Below, one piece after another: positions 35,168-43,627 of a stretch of 64,000 nucleotides of DNA. This DNA comes from Haloterrigena salifodinae (GTDB lineage Archaea > Halobacteriota > Halobacteria > Halobacteriales > Natrialbaceae): the NCBI RefSeq assembly GCF_003977755.1, contig NZ_RQWN01000006.1, positions 1 to 64,000 on the forward strand, read 5' to 3'. The position numbers were made by a program, and so were the translations under genes. The notes under the pieces were generated by a model. That model was not told where the DNA came from and made no database searches. It saw only the letters and a list, made by a program, of their open reading frames with translations. Position 1 is the stretch's first letter. Every line of letters starts with the position of its first letter.

Positions 35168-36150
35168 GTACGGACGACCGCTCAGCGACGATCACCGGTG
35201 ATCGATCCCGGTATCGTCTCGACCTCGCGGTGCTCGACCGGATCGAGCGACTGAGCGATACGCAGTTCGTCTACGTGATGTTGCTCCCCGTCTTCGCGCT
35301 GCTCGGAACGATGGCCATCTGGCCGTTGCTCTACACGGCCAACATCTCACTGCACGCGGACAACATCGTGGCCACGAACCCGGTCGGCGAGTTCGTCGGC
35401 CTGGGGAACTACGTCGACATTCTCACCGGTCAGGCGAACCTCCAGCGGCCGTTTTTCAGCCTCGAGACCCCCTTCACAAGCGCCGTTCCGGTGACACTGC
35501 TGTTCACGGTCGGCGCGGTCGCCGTCGAAACGGTGTTCGGGCTCGCGATGGCGCTGATCCTGAATAAGGAGTTTCGCGGCCGACGGTGGGCGCGCGTCGC
35601 GATGATCCTTCCGTGGGCCGTCCCGATCGTCATTCAGGGGATGATCTTCTATCTCATGTTCCAGCCGTCGGTCGGGTTCGCTGTCGGTCCACTCAACGAA
35701 CTCGGGCTGATCTCGACGACGCCGCTCGCGACCAGCCGAGACGGGCTGTTGATCGCCATCCTGGCCGACGTCTGGAAGCAGTCGGCGTTCATGGCGCTGC
35801 TCATCCTCGCGGGCCTGCAGAGTATCGATCGGAGCCTCTACGACGTCGCCGACGTCGCGGGCGCGTCGAAACTCCAGCAGTTCCGGACGATCACGTTCCC
35901 GCTCGTGCTCCCGGCGCTCCTCGTGGCGCTGCTGTTCCGAACGATCGGGGCACTCAAGGTGTACGGACTTGTCGAGGCGACGTCGGGGTGTAACACGGTG
36001 CCGACGCTCAGCTGTCTCGTCATCGGGCTCTGGAACGGGAACAGGTACGGCTCCGCGGCGGCGGTCGCGTTCATCATCGCCGCCGTCATCGGCGTCCTGT
36101 TGCTGGGATACCTGGCCCAGCTACGGCGCCACGAACGGGGTGAGATGTAA
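35164..36150 (+). CDS. CUT1-type sugar ABC transporter permease (MalF/UgpA-like)
   Basis: A 328-residue membrane protein with six predicted helices. The inner-membrane EAA loop reads SIDRSLYDVADVAGASKLQQ near residues 220-239, the site that contacts the ATPase. The start ATG 35164 overlaps the stop of the binding protein gene (ATGA), so translation is coupled. The apparent longer frame upstream of 35164 is the binding protein gene in another frame. Confidence 0.92.
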   Translation: MSTDDRSATITGDRSRYRLDLAVLDRIERLSDTQFVYVMLLPVFALLGTMAIWPLLYTANISLHADNIVATNPVGEFVGLGNYVDILTGQANLQRPFFSLETPFTSAVPVTLLFTVGAVAVETVFGLAMALILNKEFRGRRWARVAMILPWAVPIVIQGMIFYLMFQPSVGFAVGPLNELGLISTTPLATSRDGLLIAILADVWKQSAFMALLILAGLQSIDRSLYDVADVAGASKLQQFRTITFPLVLPALLVALLFRTIGALKVYGLVEATSGCNTVPTLSCLVIGLWNGNRYGSAAAVAFIIAAVIGVLLLGYLAQLRRHERGEM

Positions 36151-36151
36151 T

Positions 36152-37069
36152 ATGAGCGACGCCACCAGCGATACCGAGTCCGTGATCGACCGCACGGCCC
36201 ACCGAGCGATCCGCGATCCCGACACCGTCTACCGATGGTTGACCTACGCCGGGATCGGGTTCTTCCTCACCGTCTCGCTGTTCCCGTTCTACTGGCTGGT
36301 CGTCCTCGCGCTCACGCCGAACCGGGCGATCGCCGATATGGGCGTGGTCCCGAAGGGGTTCAACCCCGGCGCGTTCCTCGAGGTCTTCGAGGTCGTGCCG
36401 TTCCACCTCTACATGCTAAACAGCGTGATCATCGCCTCGCTGTCGACGATCATCGTCCTGACGGTGGGCAGCATCGCCGGCTACGTCTTCGGCCGCTACG
36501 ACTTCCCCGGTCGGACGCCGCTCCTGCTCGGGATCCTCGTCATCTCCTACTTCCCGCCGGTTGCCTTCCTGATCCCCCTCTTTCGCCTGTTCACGGGCCA
36601 GGTGACGCTTATCGGGCTCGAGTCCCCGGAGCTCTACAACACGCCGTGGGGGATCGTCATGCCGTTGAGCGCGATTACCATGCCGCTGATAATCTTCCTG
36701 CTGACGACGTTCTACCGACAGATTCCCGACGGTCTCGAGGACGCCGCACGCATCGAAGGGTCGACGCGAATCGGCGCCCTCCGCCGCGTCATCGTTCCGC
36801 TGTCGGCGCCCGGCGTGGCGACGGCGGGCATCCTCTCGTTCATCATCGTCTACAACGAGTTCTTCTTCTCGTATCTCATGGTGAACGGGACGGTCGAGGG
36901 CTGGTCGCCGGTCCTCCACGGGATCTTCGCCTTCCAGGGGTCACAGCAGGTCGCGTACAACCTGATGGCCGCCGCGAGCATCATCGGCGTGATTCCGATG
37001 GCGCTACTCGTCATGATCGCCCAAGAACGGATCGTTAGCGGGCTCACTCAGGGGGCGCTCAAGGAGTAA
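36152..37069 (+). CDS. CUT1-type sugar ABC transporter permease (MalG/UgpE-like)
   Basis: A 305-residue second permease. The EAA motif GLEDAARIEGSTRIGALRRV lies near residues 197-216. Helices are predicted from about residue 30 onward. It starts 1 bp after the first permease stops and closes the binding protein-permease-permease operon. Confidence 0.92.
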   Translation: MSDATSDTESVIDRTAHRAIRDPDTVYRWLTYAGIGFFLTVSLFPFYWLVVLALTPNRAIADMGVVPKGFNPGAFLEVFEVVPFHLYMLNSVIIASLSTIIVLTVGSIAGYVFGRYDFPGRTPLLLGILVISYFPPVAFLIPLFRLFTGQVTLIGLESPELYNTPWGIVMPLSAITMPLIIFLLTTFYRQIPDGLEDAARIEGSTRIGALRRVIVPLSAPGVATAGILSFIIVYNEFFFSYLMVNGTVEGWSPVLHGIFAFQGSQQVAYNLMAAASIIGVIPMALLVMIAQERIVSGLTQGALKE

Positions 37070-37133
37070 GTCCGCGCGGTCACCATTCTGTTACCTCCCC
37101 AAGAGCTTTGGTCGTCTCCGGTGACCGTCTCGT

Positions 37134-38102
37134 ATGGACATCGGAGTCCTCACGACGTCGATTTCGGACGAATCGCTCGCGGACGCGTTCGCGTACCTCT
37201 CGGAGCAGGGCGTCGACGCAGTCGAACTGGCCTGCGGCGGCTTCGTCGGCGACGACCACCTCCCGCAGGACGAGTACCTCGACGATCCCGACGCGCAAGC
37301 GGAACTGCAGGACCGCCTCGAGGAACACGGGTTGTACATCTCGGCGCTCGCCACTCACAACAATCCGCTTCACCCCGTCGACGACCGCTCGCGGGAGGCC
37401 GACCGGGAACTTCGCGGCGCGATCCGCCTCGCGTCGCAACTCGGCGTCGACACCGTGACGACGTTCTCGGGGCTTCCGGCCGGCGGACCGACCGACGAGG
37501 TTCCGAACTGGATCACCGCCCCGTGGCCGGCCGAACACCGGGAGGCCCACGAGTACCAGTGGGACGTCGCTGAGGCCTACTGGTCTGAGGTGGCCGCCGT
37601 CGCCGACGATCACGACGTGAACGTCGCGATCGAGATGCACCCGAACATGCTCGTCTACGAGCCCCGAGGGCTGCTCCGGCTGCGCGAACTGACCGACGAC
37701 CGGATCGGCGCGAACGTTGACCCGTCGCACCTGCTCTGGCAGGGAATTTCCGTCACCGAGGCGATCCGACTGCTCGGAAACCGCGACGCGATCCACCACG
37801 TCCACGCCAAGGACACGAAGGTCTACGACCACAACGCCCGCGAGAAGGGCGTCCTCGACACGGCGCCCTACACCGAGGAATCCGAGCGCTCGTGGCTCTT
37901 CCGGTCGATCGGCTACGGCCACGGCGAGGACTTCTGGAAGGACGTCGTCTCCGCGCTCCGGTTGGTCGACTACGACGGCGCGCTCTCGATCGAACACGAG
38001 GACTCGCTCACGTCGGCCAGGGAGGGACTCGAGAAGGGGATCGACGTTCTCGACCGCGCGATCTTCGAGTCGACGCCGGACGACGCCTTCTGGGCGGAGT
38101 AG
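37134..38102 (+). CDS. sugar phosphate isomerase/epimerase-like TIM barrel
   Basis: A 322-residue protein of the xylose-isomerase-like/AP-endonuclease-2 barrel family. Expected metal ligands are visible in AIEMHPNMLVYEPRG (Glu near 167), ANVDPSHLLWQG (Asp and His near 200), HHVHAKDTKVY (His near 225) and SIEHEDSL (Glu near 288). Members isomerise or epimerise keto-sugars and inosose. It has a weak promoter box (GAGCTTTG) 28 bp before the ATG and follows the CUT1 importer by 64 bp, so it probably handles the imported sugar. The exact sugar is unknown. Confidence 0.85.
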   Translation: MDIGVLTTSISDESLADAFAYLSEQGVDAVELACGGFVGDDHLPQDEYLDDPDAQAELQDRLEEHGLYISALATHNNPLHPVDDRSREADRELRGAIRLASQLGVDTVTTFSGLPAGGPTDEVPNWITAPWPAEHREAHEYQWDVAEAYWSEVAAVADDHDVNVAIEMHPNMLVYEPRGLLRLRELTDDRIGANVDPSHLLWQGISVTEAIRLLGNRDAIHHVHAKDTKVYDHNAREKGVLDTAPYTEESERSWLFRSIGYGHGEDFWKDVVSALRLVDYDGALSIEHEDSLTSAREGLEKGIDVLDRAIFESTPDDAFWAE

Positions 38103-38782
38103 CGTCGAACTGATCTCGTCGCGGCCGACGGGACGAGGGCTCGTTTCGTCCCGTCTCGTCTTATCTTATCCCGTCTTGTCACCCGCCCTATCCGTTTCTC
38201 CCGAAATTCTCGAGCCTCGGCCCGTTTCTGGCGACGAAACCGAATACGGCCGCGTCGAGTGCCGGTCAACGAACCGTGAAACACGGCGTTCATCATCGAT
38301 GAACGAAATCGTCTCGCCGGTTCGTCGCTCGTCGGTGCGACGACGGAATCACGTCGGTTCCTCGTCCATACTTTGGCAACCTTTCGCGTTCTATTACAAC
38401 CATACTGCTGTAACAGATGTACCGATACTCGGCATGCGTCGCGAAGCGCACGGACGGAGCGACGCGTTCGATCCTAACACTAGATCGTACTATCATTCAT
38501 CATCGTTGAATAGCCCGGGTTCACGGATCTCTCTCACCGGCCGCGTTAACGGCTCTCGGACTGGGAATCGCTTCGCATCCCGAGGGGCGAACGGATTGCG
38601 AGCGGCGTTTCTGCGGGTCGAACGCGTGCGTTAATCGGTTCGTTCGTCTCGGTCGCGCGAATCCGCGGGTGGGGTCGTTCATCACTACGTAACACGGACG
38701 TTCACTACTCCGTACTGCGCCATTCTTTCCGTGAGCGTGCCGCCTCAGGGAAATTTATGGTGCTGGTCGTTGGACGACTCGT
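38103..38782. other. 680-bp gap, no supported gene
   Basis: Begins with an irregular CGTCTTATC/CCGTC run (about 38135-38180). A sequence TAACAGATGTACCGATACT at 38411 resembles half of the 20-bp palindromes elsewhere. No frame looks coding. Confidence 0.4.
38751..38758 (+). promoter_or_regulatory. TATA box of the dehydratase remnant/oxidoreductase operon
   Basis: AAATTTAT, 24 bp before ATG 38783, giving a leaderless transcript. The start context CTCGT-ATG is shared with the genes at 37134 and 40452. Confidence 0.5.
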
Positions 38783-39232
38783 ATGGCGCCGACGATAACG
38801 CGAATCGAGAGCTGCGAGTTTCAGTACCCGCTCGAGGATGTCGGGACCGATCGGAACGGCTTCAATCTCGTCTACGAACCCGGGGAGACGACGCGGCGGA
38901 AGCTGTTCGGGATCAAAATCCACACGGACGCCAGATTCACCGGCGAGTACGTCGGGGGGAACTCGCCCGGCGCGGCCCAGATCAACATGTTCGCCGACTA
39001 CCTCGTCGGCGAGAACCCGCTCGAGCGCGAGAAACACTGGAGCAAGATCAACAAGATCCACGGCTGGGGCGGCAGCGACGCCAGCCGGAACCTCGACTGC
39101 GAGATCGCCTCGATCGAGACGATCGACGAGCAGGGCCGCGTCGAAGTCCCGGATGGGCCGGGCCTCGGCGTCGATTACGACTGGGAGTACATTGAGGAGC
39201 ATCGGACCGGCGACCTGCACGTCTACGAGTGA
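38783..39232 (+). pseudogene. enolase-superfamily (MR/MLE) sugar-acid dehydratase with large internal deletion
   Basis: The 149-codon frame begins like the capping domain of mandelate racemase/muconate lactonising enzymes (ITRIESCEFQYPLEDVGTDR, then GEYVGGNSPGAAQINMFADY). After residue 92 it jumps to a short piece of barrel-like sequence (INKIHGWGGSDASRN) and then to the normal C-terminal end (GRVEVPDGPGLGVDYDWEYI). About 250 residues, including all the barrel's catalytic acids and bases, are missing, yet the frame stays open. Full-length relatives are about 400 residues and dehydrate sugar acids such as L-fuconate, L-rhamnonate or galactonate. The promoter and a tight link (6 bp) to the next gene remain. 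It is either a broken gene or a shortened protein with another role. Confidence 0.75.
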
Positions 39233-39238
39233 TCCCCG

Positions 39239-40336
39239 ATGACGTACACTGCAGGCATCATCGGAACCGGCGGCATCGCCGGCATGGGGATTCTCGGGAT
39301 GCACGACGAGGAGCGGATCGGCCGCGAGAAGATCACGGCCAGTCACGCCGGCGGCTTCGACGCGCAAGCCGAGATCGATCTCGTCGCCGGCGCCGACGTC
39401 GAGGCGGCGAAACTCGAGCGGTTCGGTGAGGCGTGGGGGATCGATCCGGACCGGCGCTACGTCGGCCACGAGGCGATGCTCGAGTCGGAGTCGCTCGACG
39501 TCGTCTCGGTCTGTACGCCGTCGTCCCTCCATCACCGGCACGTCGTCGATGCCGCCCGATCGGCCGCGGACCCCGAGCTGATCTGGTGTGAGAAACCGAT
39601 CGCGACCGACGTCACCGCCGCCCGCGAGATGGTCGACGTTTGTGCAGAGACGGGGACGGAACTGGTCGTCAACCACTCGTTTCGGTTCACCGACAAGCTC
39701 CGGCGGCTTCGGACGCTCGTTCAGGAGGAGCGACTTCTCGGCGACCCCCAGTCGGTGACGATGCAGTTCCGGATGGAGTTGCTTCGAAACGCCACGCACC
39801 TGCTCGATACGCTCGTCTACCTCCTCGACGCTCGCGCCGAGACCGTTTCGGGGCACATCACCGGCGAGAACGAGGCGGTCAAGAGCCTCGAGGCCGGCAC
39901 GCAGGTCGACGACGCCGGCGGCGGCGGCTTCGTCGTCATGGACGACAGCACGTTCGTTACCGTCGATTGTACGATCCCTCGTGACAGTTCGTCGATGACG
40001 CTCCAGTTCATCGGCAGCGAGGGGAAACTGTACCTGAACAACGACGACGGCGAGTGGCGCTACTGGCGACTCGAGGACGGCGAGCACGTCGAGGAGCCGC
40101 TACCTGGCATCGACGGCGCGTGGACCTGGGAGGACGACTACGAACGGGCGTTCAGCAACGCGGCCGCACACGTCGTCGACGTCCTCGAGGGACGCGCGGC
40201 GAACCGGTCGACGGGCGAGGAGGCGACGCGCAGCCTCGAGATCATTATCGGCCTCTACCTCTCACACCACACAGGCGGACAGGTCGAGATTCCGCTGCCC
40301 CGTCCGCTTCGCGACGTCCGCGTCACCTCGTGGTAA
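39239..40336 (+). CDS. Gfo/Idh/MocA-family oxidoreductase
   Basis: A 365-residue NAD(P)-dependent dehydrogenase. It has the nucleotide-binding IIGTGGIAGMG, the EKP motif in LIWCEKPIATDVTAA near residue 118, and the conserved helix with His in ELLRNATHLLDTLVYLLDA near 188. It starts 6 bp after the dehydratase remnant and must depend on that gene's promoter. It is only distantly similar to the Gfo/Idh protein at 27875. The substrate is likely a sugar or sugar lactone. Confidence 0.87.
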   Translation: MTYTAGIIGTGGIAGMGILGMHDEERIGREKITASHAGGFDAQAEIDLVAGADVEAAKLERFGEAWGIDPDRRYVGHEAMLESESLDVVSVCTPSSLHHRHVVDAARSAADPELIWCEKPIATDVTAAREMVDVCAETGTELVVNHSFRFTDKLRRLRTLVQEERLLGDPQSVTMQFRMELLRNATHLLDTLVYLLDARAETVSGHITGENEAVKSLEAGTQVDDAGGGGFVVMDDSTFVTVDCTIPRDSSSMTLQFIGSEGKLYLNNDDGEWRYWRLEDGEHVEEPLPGIDGAWTWEDDYERAFSNAAAHVVDVLEGRAANRSTGEEATRSLEIIIGLYLSHHTGGQVEIPLPRPLRDVRVTSW

Positions 40337-40451
40337 GCCCGACTGACGACTGCGCGTCCGCGACGGAAGAACGGGTGTGCCGACCGCAGGACCGACGGTC
40401 CTCTCACGACGCTGGCAAAGCTTTGTGTCGGTGGCCGTCGAGACGTCTCGT

Positions 40452-40790
40452 ATGACCGATGAACTGGAGCGGGCGGTCTACGTCCAGCGAATCGATCCGG
40501 ATCGAACGGCGGAGTACATCGAGGCCCACGACGACGTGCCGGACGGCGTCACCGAGGCGATGGAGCGCGCTAGCGTCGAGACGTTCCAGCTGTTCGTTCG
40601 CGACGATATCGTGGTCTGTTTCCTCGAGTGTCCGGACGTGGACGCCTACGACGAGGTGATGGCGAACGACCCGGCCGTCGAGGCGTGGGAGCGCCGCGTG
40701 GCGCGGTTCAAACGCGACGGTGTCGACGCCGACGCCGCCGCCGGCGAACAGATCCCCTACATGGAGGAGATCTGGTCGTTCGAATCGTAG
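40452..40790 (+). CDS. L-rhamnose mutarotase-like protein (RhaM/DUF718)
   Basis: A 112-residue protein of the L-rhamnose mutarotase family, which interconverts the anomers of L-rhamnose. Matching parts are VYVQRIDPDRTAEYIEAHDD with the family's Tyr and His, the strand FQLFVRDDIVVCFLECPDVD and the C-terminal PYMEEIWSFES. ATG 40452 has a box (CTTTGTG) about 28 bp upstream and the shared CTCGT-ATG start context. Members also act on L-fucose. It is convergent with the lactonase-like gene, 7 bp apart. Confidence 0.85.
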   Translation: MTDELERAVYVQRIDPDRTAEYIEAHDDVPDGVTEAMERASVETFQLFVRDDIVVCFLECPDVDAYDEVMANDPAVEAWERRVARFKRDGVDADAAAGEQIPYMEEIWSFES

Positions 40791-40797
40791 CCCCCGA

Positions 40798-41667
40798 TCA
40801 GCCGTGGAGGCGCTCGAACGTCCGGTGCGAGATGAACGCCCGATCGCGCCGCGAGAGGGTCTCAACCGTCTCGAGCCACGAGAGGCAGTCGTCGTAGGCG
40901 GCCCAGTCGTCCATCCAGGGGTAGTCCGAGCCGAGCAGCAGCCGTTCGGGACCGAACCACTCGACGAGGTTCGTCACGTAGCCGTGTAGATCCTCGTACG
41001 GCCAGGGCTCGGTCGCCGATCGGGGCAGCGAACTCAGCTTGACGGAAACGTTCTCGTACTCGGCGAGCGTCTCGAACTCGGTCCATGACCCCTCGTCGGG
41101 GCTCGTGGTCTCGTCGGGCCAGGCCATGTGATCGACGACGACGGTCGTCTCCGGGTAGCGGTCGGCGAGCGTCGCGAGGTGCCCGAGTTGCTGGGCCTTC
41201 GGGAAGACGAAGACGCAGGTCTCGAGGTCGCCGGCCGCCCGCCAGACCGGCTCGAGGCGCTCGTCGAGGATCCAGTCACCGCAGCGATCGACGGTCGTCG
41301 GAATCACCTCGTACTCGTGGGCGGCGTGCATGCGAACGCCGAGCATCCGCGGGTGGCCCGTGACGCGTTTCAGGGCGGAGACGATCGCTTCCGGGCCCGA
41401 CCGGAAGAACTCGAGCAGGCCAACGCCGTAGAGGCGGTCGGGGTGGGCCTCGATCGATCGCATCGTGTACTCGTTGGCCCGCACGCCGCGGCCGTACAGC
41501 GGCGTCGTGACGACGACGGCCTCGTCGACGCCCGCGGCGTCCATATCCGCGACGAGGTCGCGGTGCGTGTACGATCCTGTCCACCCAGGCGGCAACACGT
41601 CTGCGGCCCAGGGGAGTTCATCGGTCGGCTCGCCCCACGCGTGGGTGTGCGTATCGACGGTTTTCAT
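40798..41667 (-). CDS. amidohydrolase-family lactonase-like protein (L-fucono/L-rhamnono-lactonase type)
   Basis: A 289-residue TIM-barrel metal hydrolase of the amidohydrolase-2 family. It has the N-terminal VDTHTHAWGE, TTVVVDHMAWPDE in the middle (His near 176), and the late catalytic Asp in RLLLGSDYPWMDDW near residue 244. This subfamily includes L-rhamnono-1,4-lactonase and L-fuconolactonase. The gene starts 12 bp after the alpha-fucosidase gene on the same strand, so the two form an operon. That context favours hydrolysis of L-fucono-lactone. Confidence 0.82.
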   Translation of the reverse strand: MKTVDTHTHAWGEPTDELPWAADVLPPGWTGSYTHRDLVADMDAAGVDEAVVVTTPLYGRGVRANEYTMRSIEAHPDRLYGVGLLEFFRSGPEAIVSALKRVTGHPRMLGVRMHAAHEYEVIPTTVDRCGDWILDERLEPVWRAAGDLETCVFVFPKAQQLGHLATLADRYPETTVVVDHMAWPDETTSPDEGSWTEFETLAEYENVSVKLSSLPRSATEPWPYEDLHGYVTNLVEWFGPERLLLGSDYPWMDDWAAYDDCLSWLETVETLSRRDRAFISHRTFERLHG

Positions 41668-41679
41668 GCTCTGGAGGGC

Positions 41680-43458
41680 TTATCGGTGGGCGTTCTCGGA
41701 GGGCTCGAGGTCGAACCCCTCGAGCGCGAACGCGACGGCGACGTCGCTCGGGCGCGCCGACTCGGCGAGATCCGGCACGTCGATCACCGGGCAGCCGTCC
41801 GCCGAGACGGCGAACGGGACCGGTCCGTGCCCGAGCAGCCGAATCGAACTGCTCGCTGTTCCCCGACGCTTCCCGGGAGGTCCCTGATCGCGGCCCGATG
41901 GCTCAGTACATCCCGGCGGTGAGCCGCCGTGGCCCGGCGGCGTTCCGGGGGCCGCCGAGGGGTGGTCGACGGTCATCCCCTCGAGGACGAATTCGCCGGT
42001 GCCGGGCCAGCCCATGACGATGGCGTACACCGTACTCCCGTCTTTCGACCGGGTGTACCGCACGTCAGCCGGGCCGTACTCGACGTCCTCGATGAACTCG
42101 CCGCCCTCCTCGAGGCGGGTCGGTCCCTCGCCGAACGCGTCCCACGGACGGGTCTCGTAGATCGCTTCGCCGTGGACGTCGAGCCAGTCGCCGATCGCGA
42201 GCAGTCGCTCGCGTTCCTCGCGTTCGATGGTGCCGTCGACGCGCGGTCCGACGCTCAACAGTAGTTGGCCGTTCTTGCTGACGACGTCGATCAGGACGTG
42301 AATCAGGCGCGTCGGGGAGTGGAACGTGCGGTCCTCGACATACCCCCACCCGCCCTCGTCGGCGACCTTGAACTCGGCGTTCCACGCCTGCTCCTGGGTG
42401 TGACGCGGCCGCCCGAGTTCGAAGTCAGCGACGCTCGACTCGAGGGGCAACGCGTCCTCCTTGTTCGTTGTGACGACCTCCTTCCCACGCTTTGCGGCCG
42501 CGTTGTGGTAGTATGCCAGGAACCGCCGTTGATACTCCTCGGGAACGTCGGGGAGCCCCCAGTCGAACCAGACGAAGTCGGGGTCGTACTCCCCAACAAC
42601 CTCGACGAGCTTCGCCAGCCACGTATCGAACTGCAGCGTCTCGGGCAGGTTACCGTACAGCACGCGGTCGGGGTAGCCCTCGGTGACCGACGGGTAGTTC
42701 TCGTAGGCGAACGAGAAGTAGCCGTCCTCGCCGATCAGGTTGTACGAGTGGTGGAACGTCGTCACGAACCGCATCTCCCGCTTCCGGATCGCCGACTCGA
42801 GCTCGCCGGCTAGATCCCGCTCGGGCCCGGTGTCGGCGGCGTTCCAGGGGGTGACGTCGGAGTCCCAGAGCGACCAGCCGTCATGGTGTTCGACGACCGG
42901 CCCGGCGTATCTGGCCCCCGCCCGTTCGAAGAGCGCCGCCCACTCATTGGCGTCGAACGCCTCGGCGGTGAACTCGGGGACGAACTCCTGGTAGGGGTGT
43001 TCGTCCGGTTTGCCGTACGTCTCGCGGTGGTAGTCGTTGATCTCGTTGTCGGTGTTGTACATCTGGCGGGGGTACCACTCGTGTGCGTACGCGGGTACCG
43101 AGTACGGCCCCCAGTGACAGAAGATGCCGAACTTGTCGTCGCGGAACCACTCGGGGACCTGCGTCACGTCGGCGAGGGACTCCCACTCCGGATCGAACGG
43201 GCCGTCGTCGACCACCGCTCGAGCGCGCGCGACCGTCTCCTCGACGGCGTCCTCGAACTGGTCCATCGTTTCCGGCGCCCGGGTAGCCGTCGTTTCCGAT
43301 GTCGTCCGGGCGGTCGTCGACTCGGTTCCGAGCGCCGCCGCTATCGCGAGCGTGCCGCCGGTCGCGAGGAACCGACGCCTCGGCGTTCCGTCCTCGTACT
43401 CGCTACTCGCGCCCCTCCCATCGTCTCGGTCCGCAGACTGGTCCTCGTGTGTCATCAT
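41680..43458 (-). CDS. GH29 alpha-L-fucosidase, Tat-exported
   Basis: A 592-residue GH29 enzyme. A Tat signal (PRRRFLATGGTLAIAAALG) lies near residues 26-44. The barrel begins EWFRDDKFGIFCHWGPYSVP; the nucleophile is the Asp in DFVWFDWGLPD near residue 299. The binding-site HH motif is in PVVEHHDGWSLWDSD. The beta-sandwich C-terminal domain is interrupted near residues 510-545 by a proline/glycine-rich, basic stretch (GTPPGHGGSPPG) not usual for the family. It releases terminal alpha-linked L-fucose. It is the first gene of an operon with the lactonase and divergent from the CUT2 importer genes. The start is ATG 43458 or 43455. Confidence 0.9.
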   Translation of the reverse strand: MMTHEDQSADRDDGRGASSEYEDGTPRRRFLATGGTLAIAAALGTESTTARTTSETTATRAPETMDQFEDAVEETVARARAVVDDGPFDPEWESLADVTQVPEWFRDDKFGIFCHWGPYSVPAYAHEWYPRQMYNTDNEINDYHRETYGKPDEHPYQEFVPEFTAEAFDANEWAALFERAGARYAGPVVEHHDGWSLWDSDVTPWNAADTGPERDLAGELESAIRKREMRFVTTFHHSYNLIGEDGYFSFAYENYPSVTEGYPDRVLYGNLPETLQFDTWLAKLVEVVGEYDPDFVWFDWGLPDVPEEYQRRFLAYYHNAAAKRGKEVVTTNKEDALPLESSVADFELGRPRHTQEQAWNAEFKVADEGGWGYVEDRTFHSPTRLIHVLIDVVSKNGQLLLSVGPRVDGTIEREERERLLAIGDWLDVHGEAIYETRPWDAFGEGPTRLEEGGEFIEDVEYGPADVRYTRSKDGSTVYAIVMGWPGTGEFVLEGMTVDHPSAAPGTPPGHGGSPPGCTEPSGRDQGPPGKRRGTASSSIRLLGHGPVPFAVSADGCPVIDVPDLAESARPSDVAVAFALEGFDLEPSENAHR

Positions 43459-43572
43459 CTCTCCCGATACACGCAGCATCAACACCTCAATTAATAAATT
43501 TTCTCACGTCCTAGGGAATGAATAAGACGGTAAGGATGACACTCTCATTTCGTTTAGTCCAATGTAACAACA

Positions 43573-43580
43573 ACCAAGGT
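43573..43580. promoter_or_regulatory. candidate ACCAAGGT operator in the fucosidase/CUT2 divergent region
   Basis: ACCAAGGT is a near-palindrome; it lies 14 bp before a TTTTATC box at about 43594 that would serve the binding protein gene. The same octamer stands just before the promoter of the IclR gene at 47604-47611. The assignment as an operator is inference. Confidence 0.3.
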
Positions 43581-43627
43581 GTGTAATACCAAGTTTTATC
43601 TGGGTCGGTGTGACTGTATCGAGTAGC

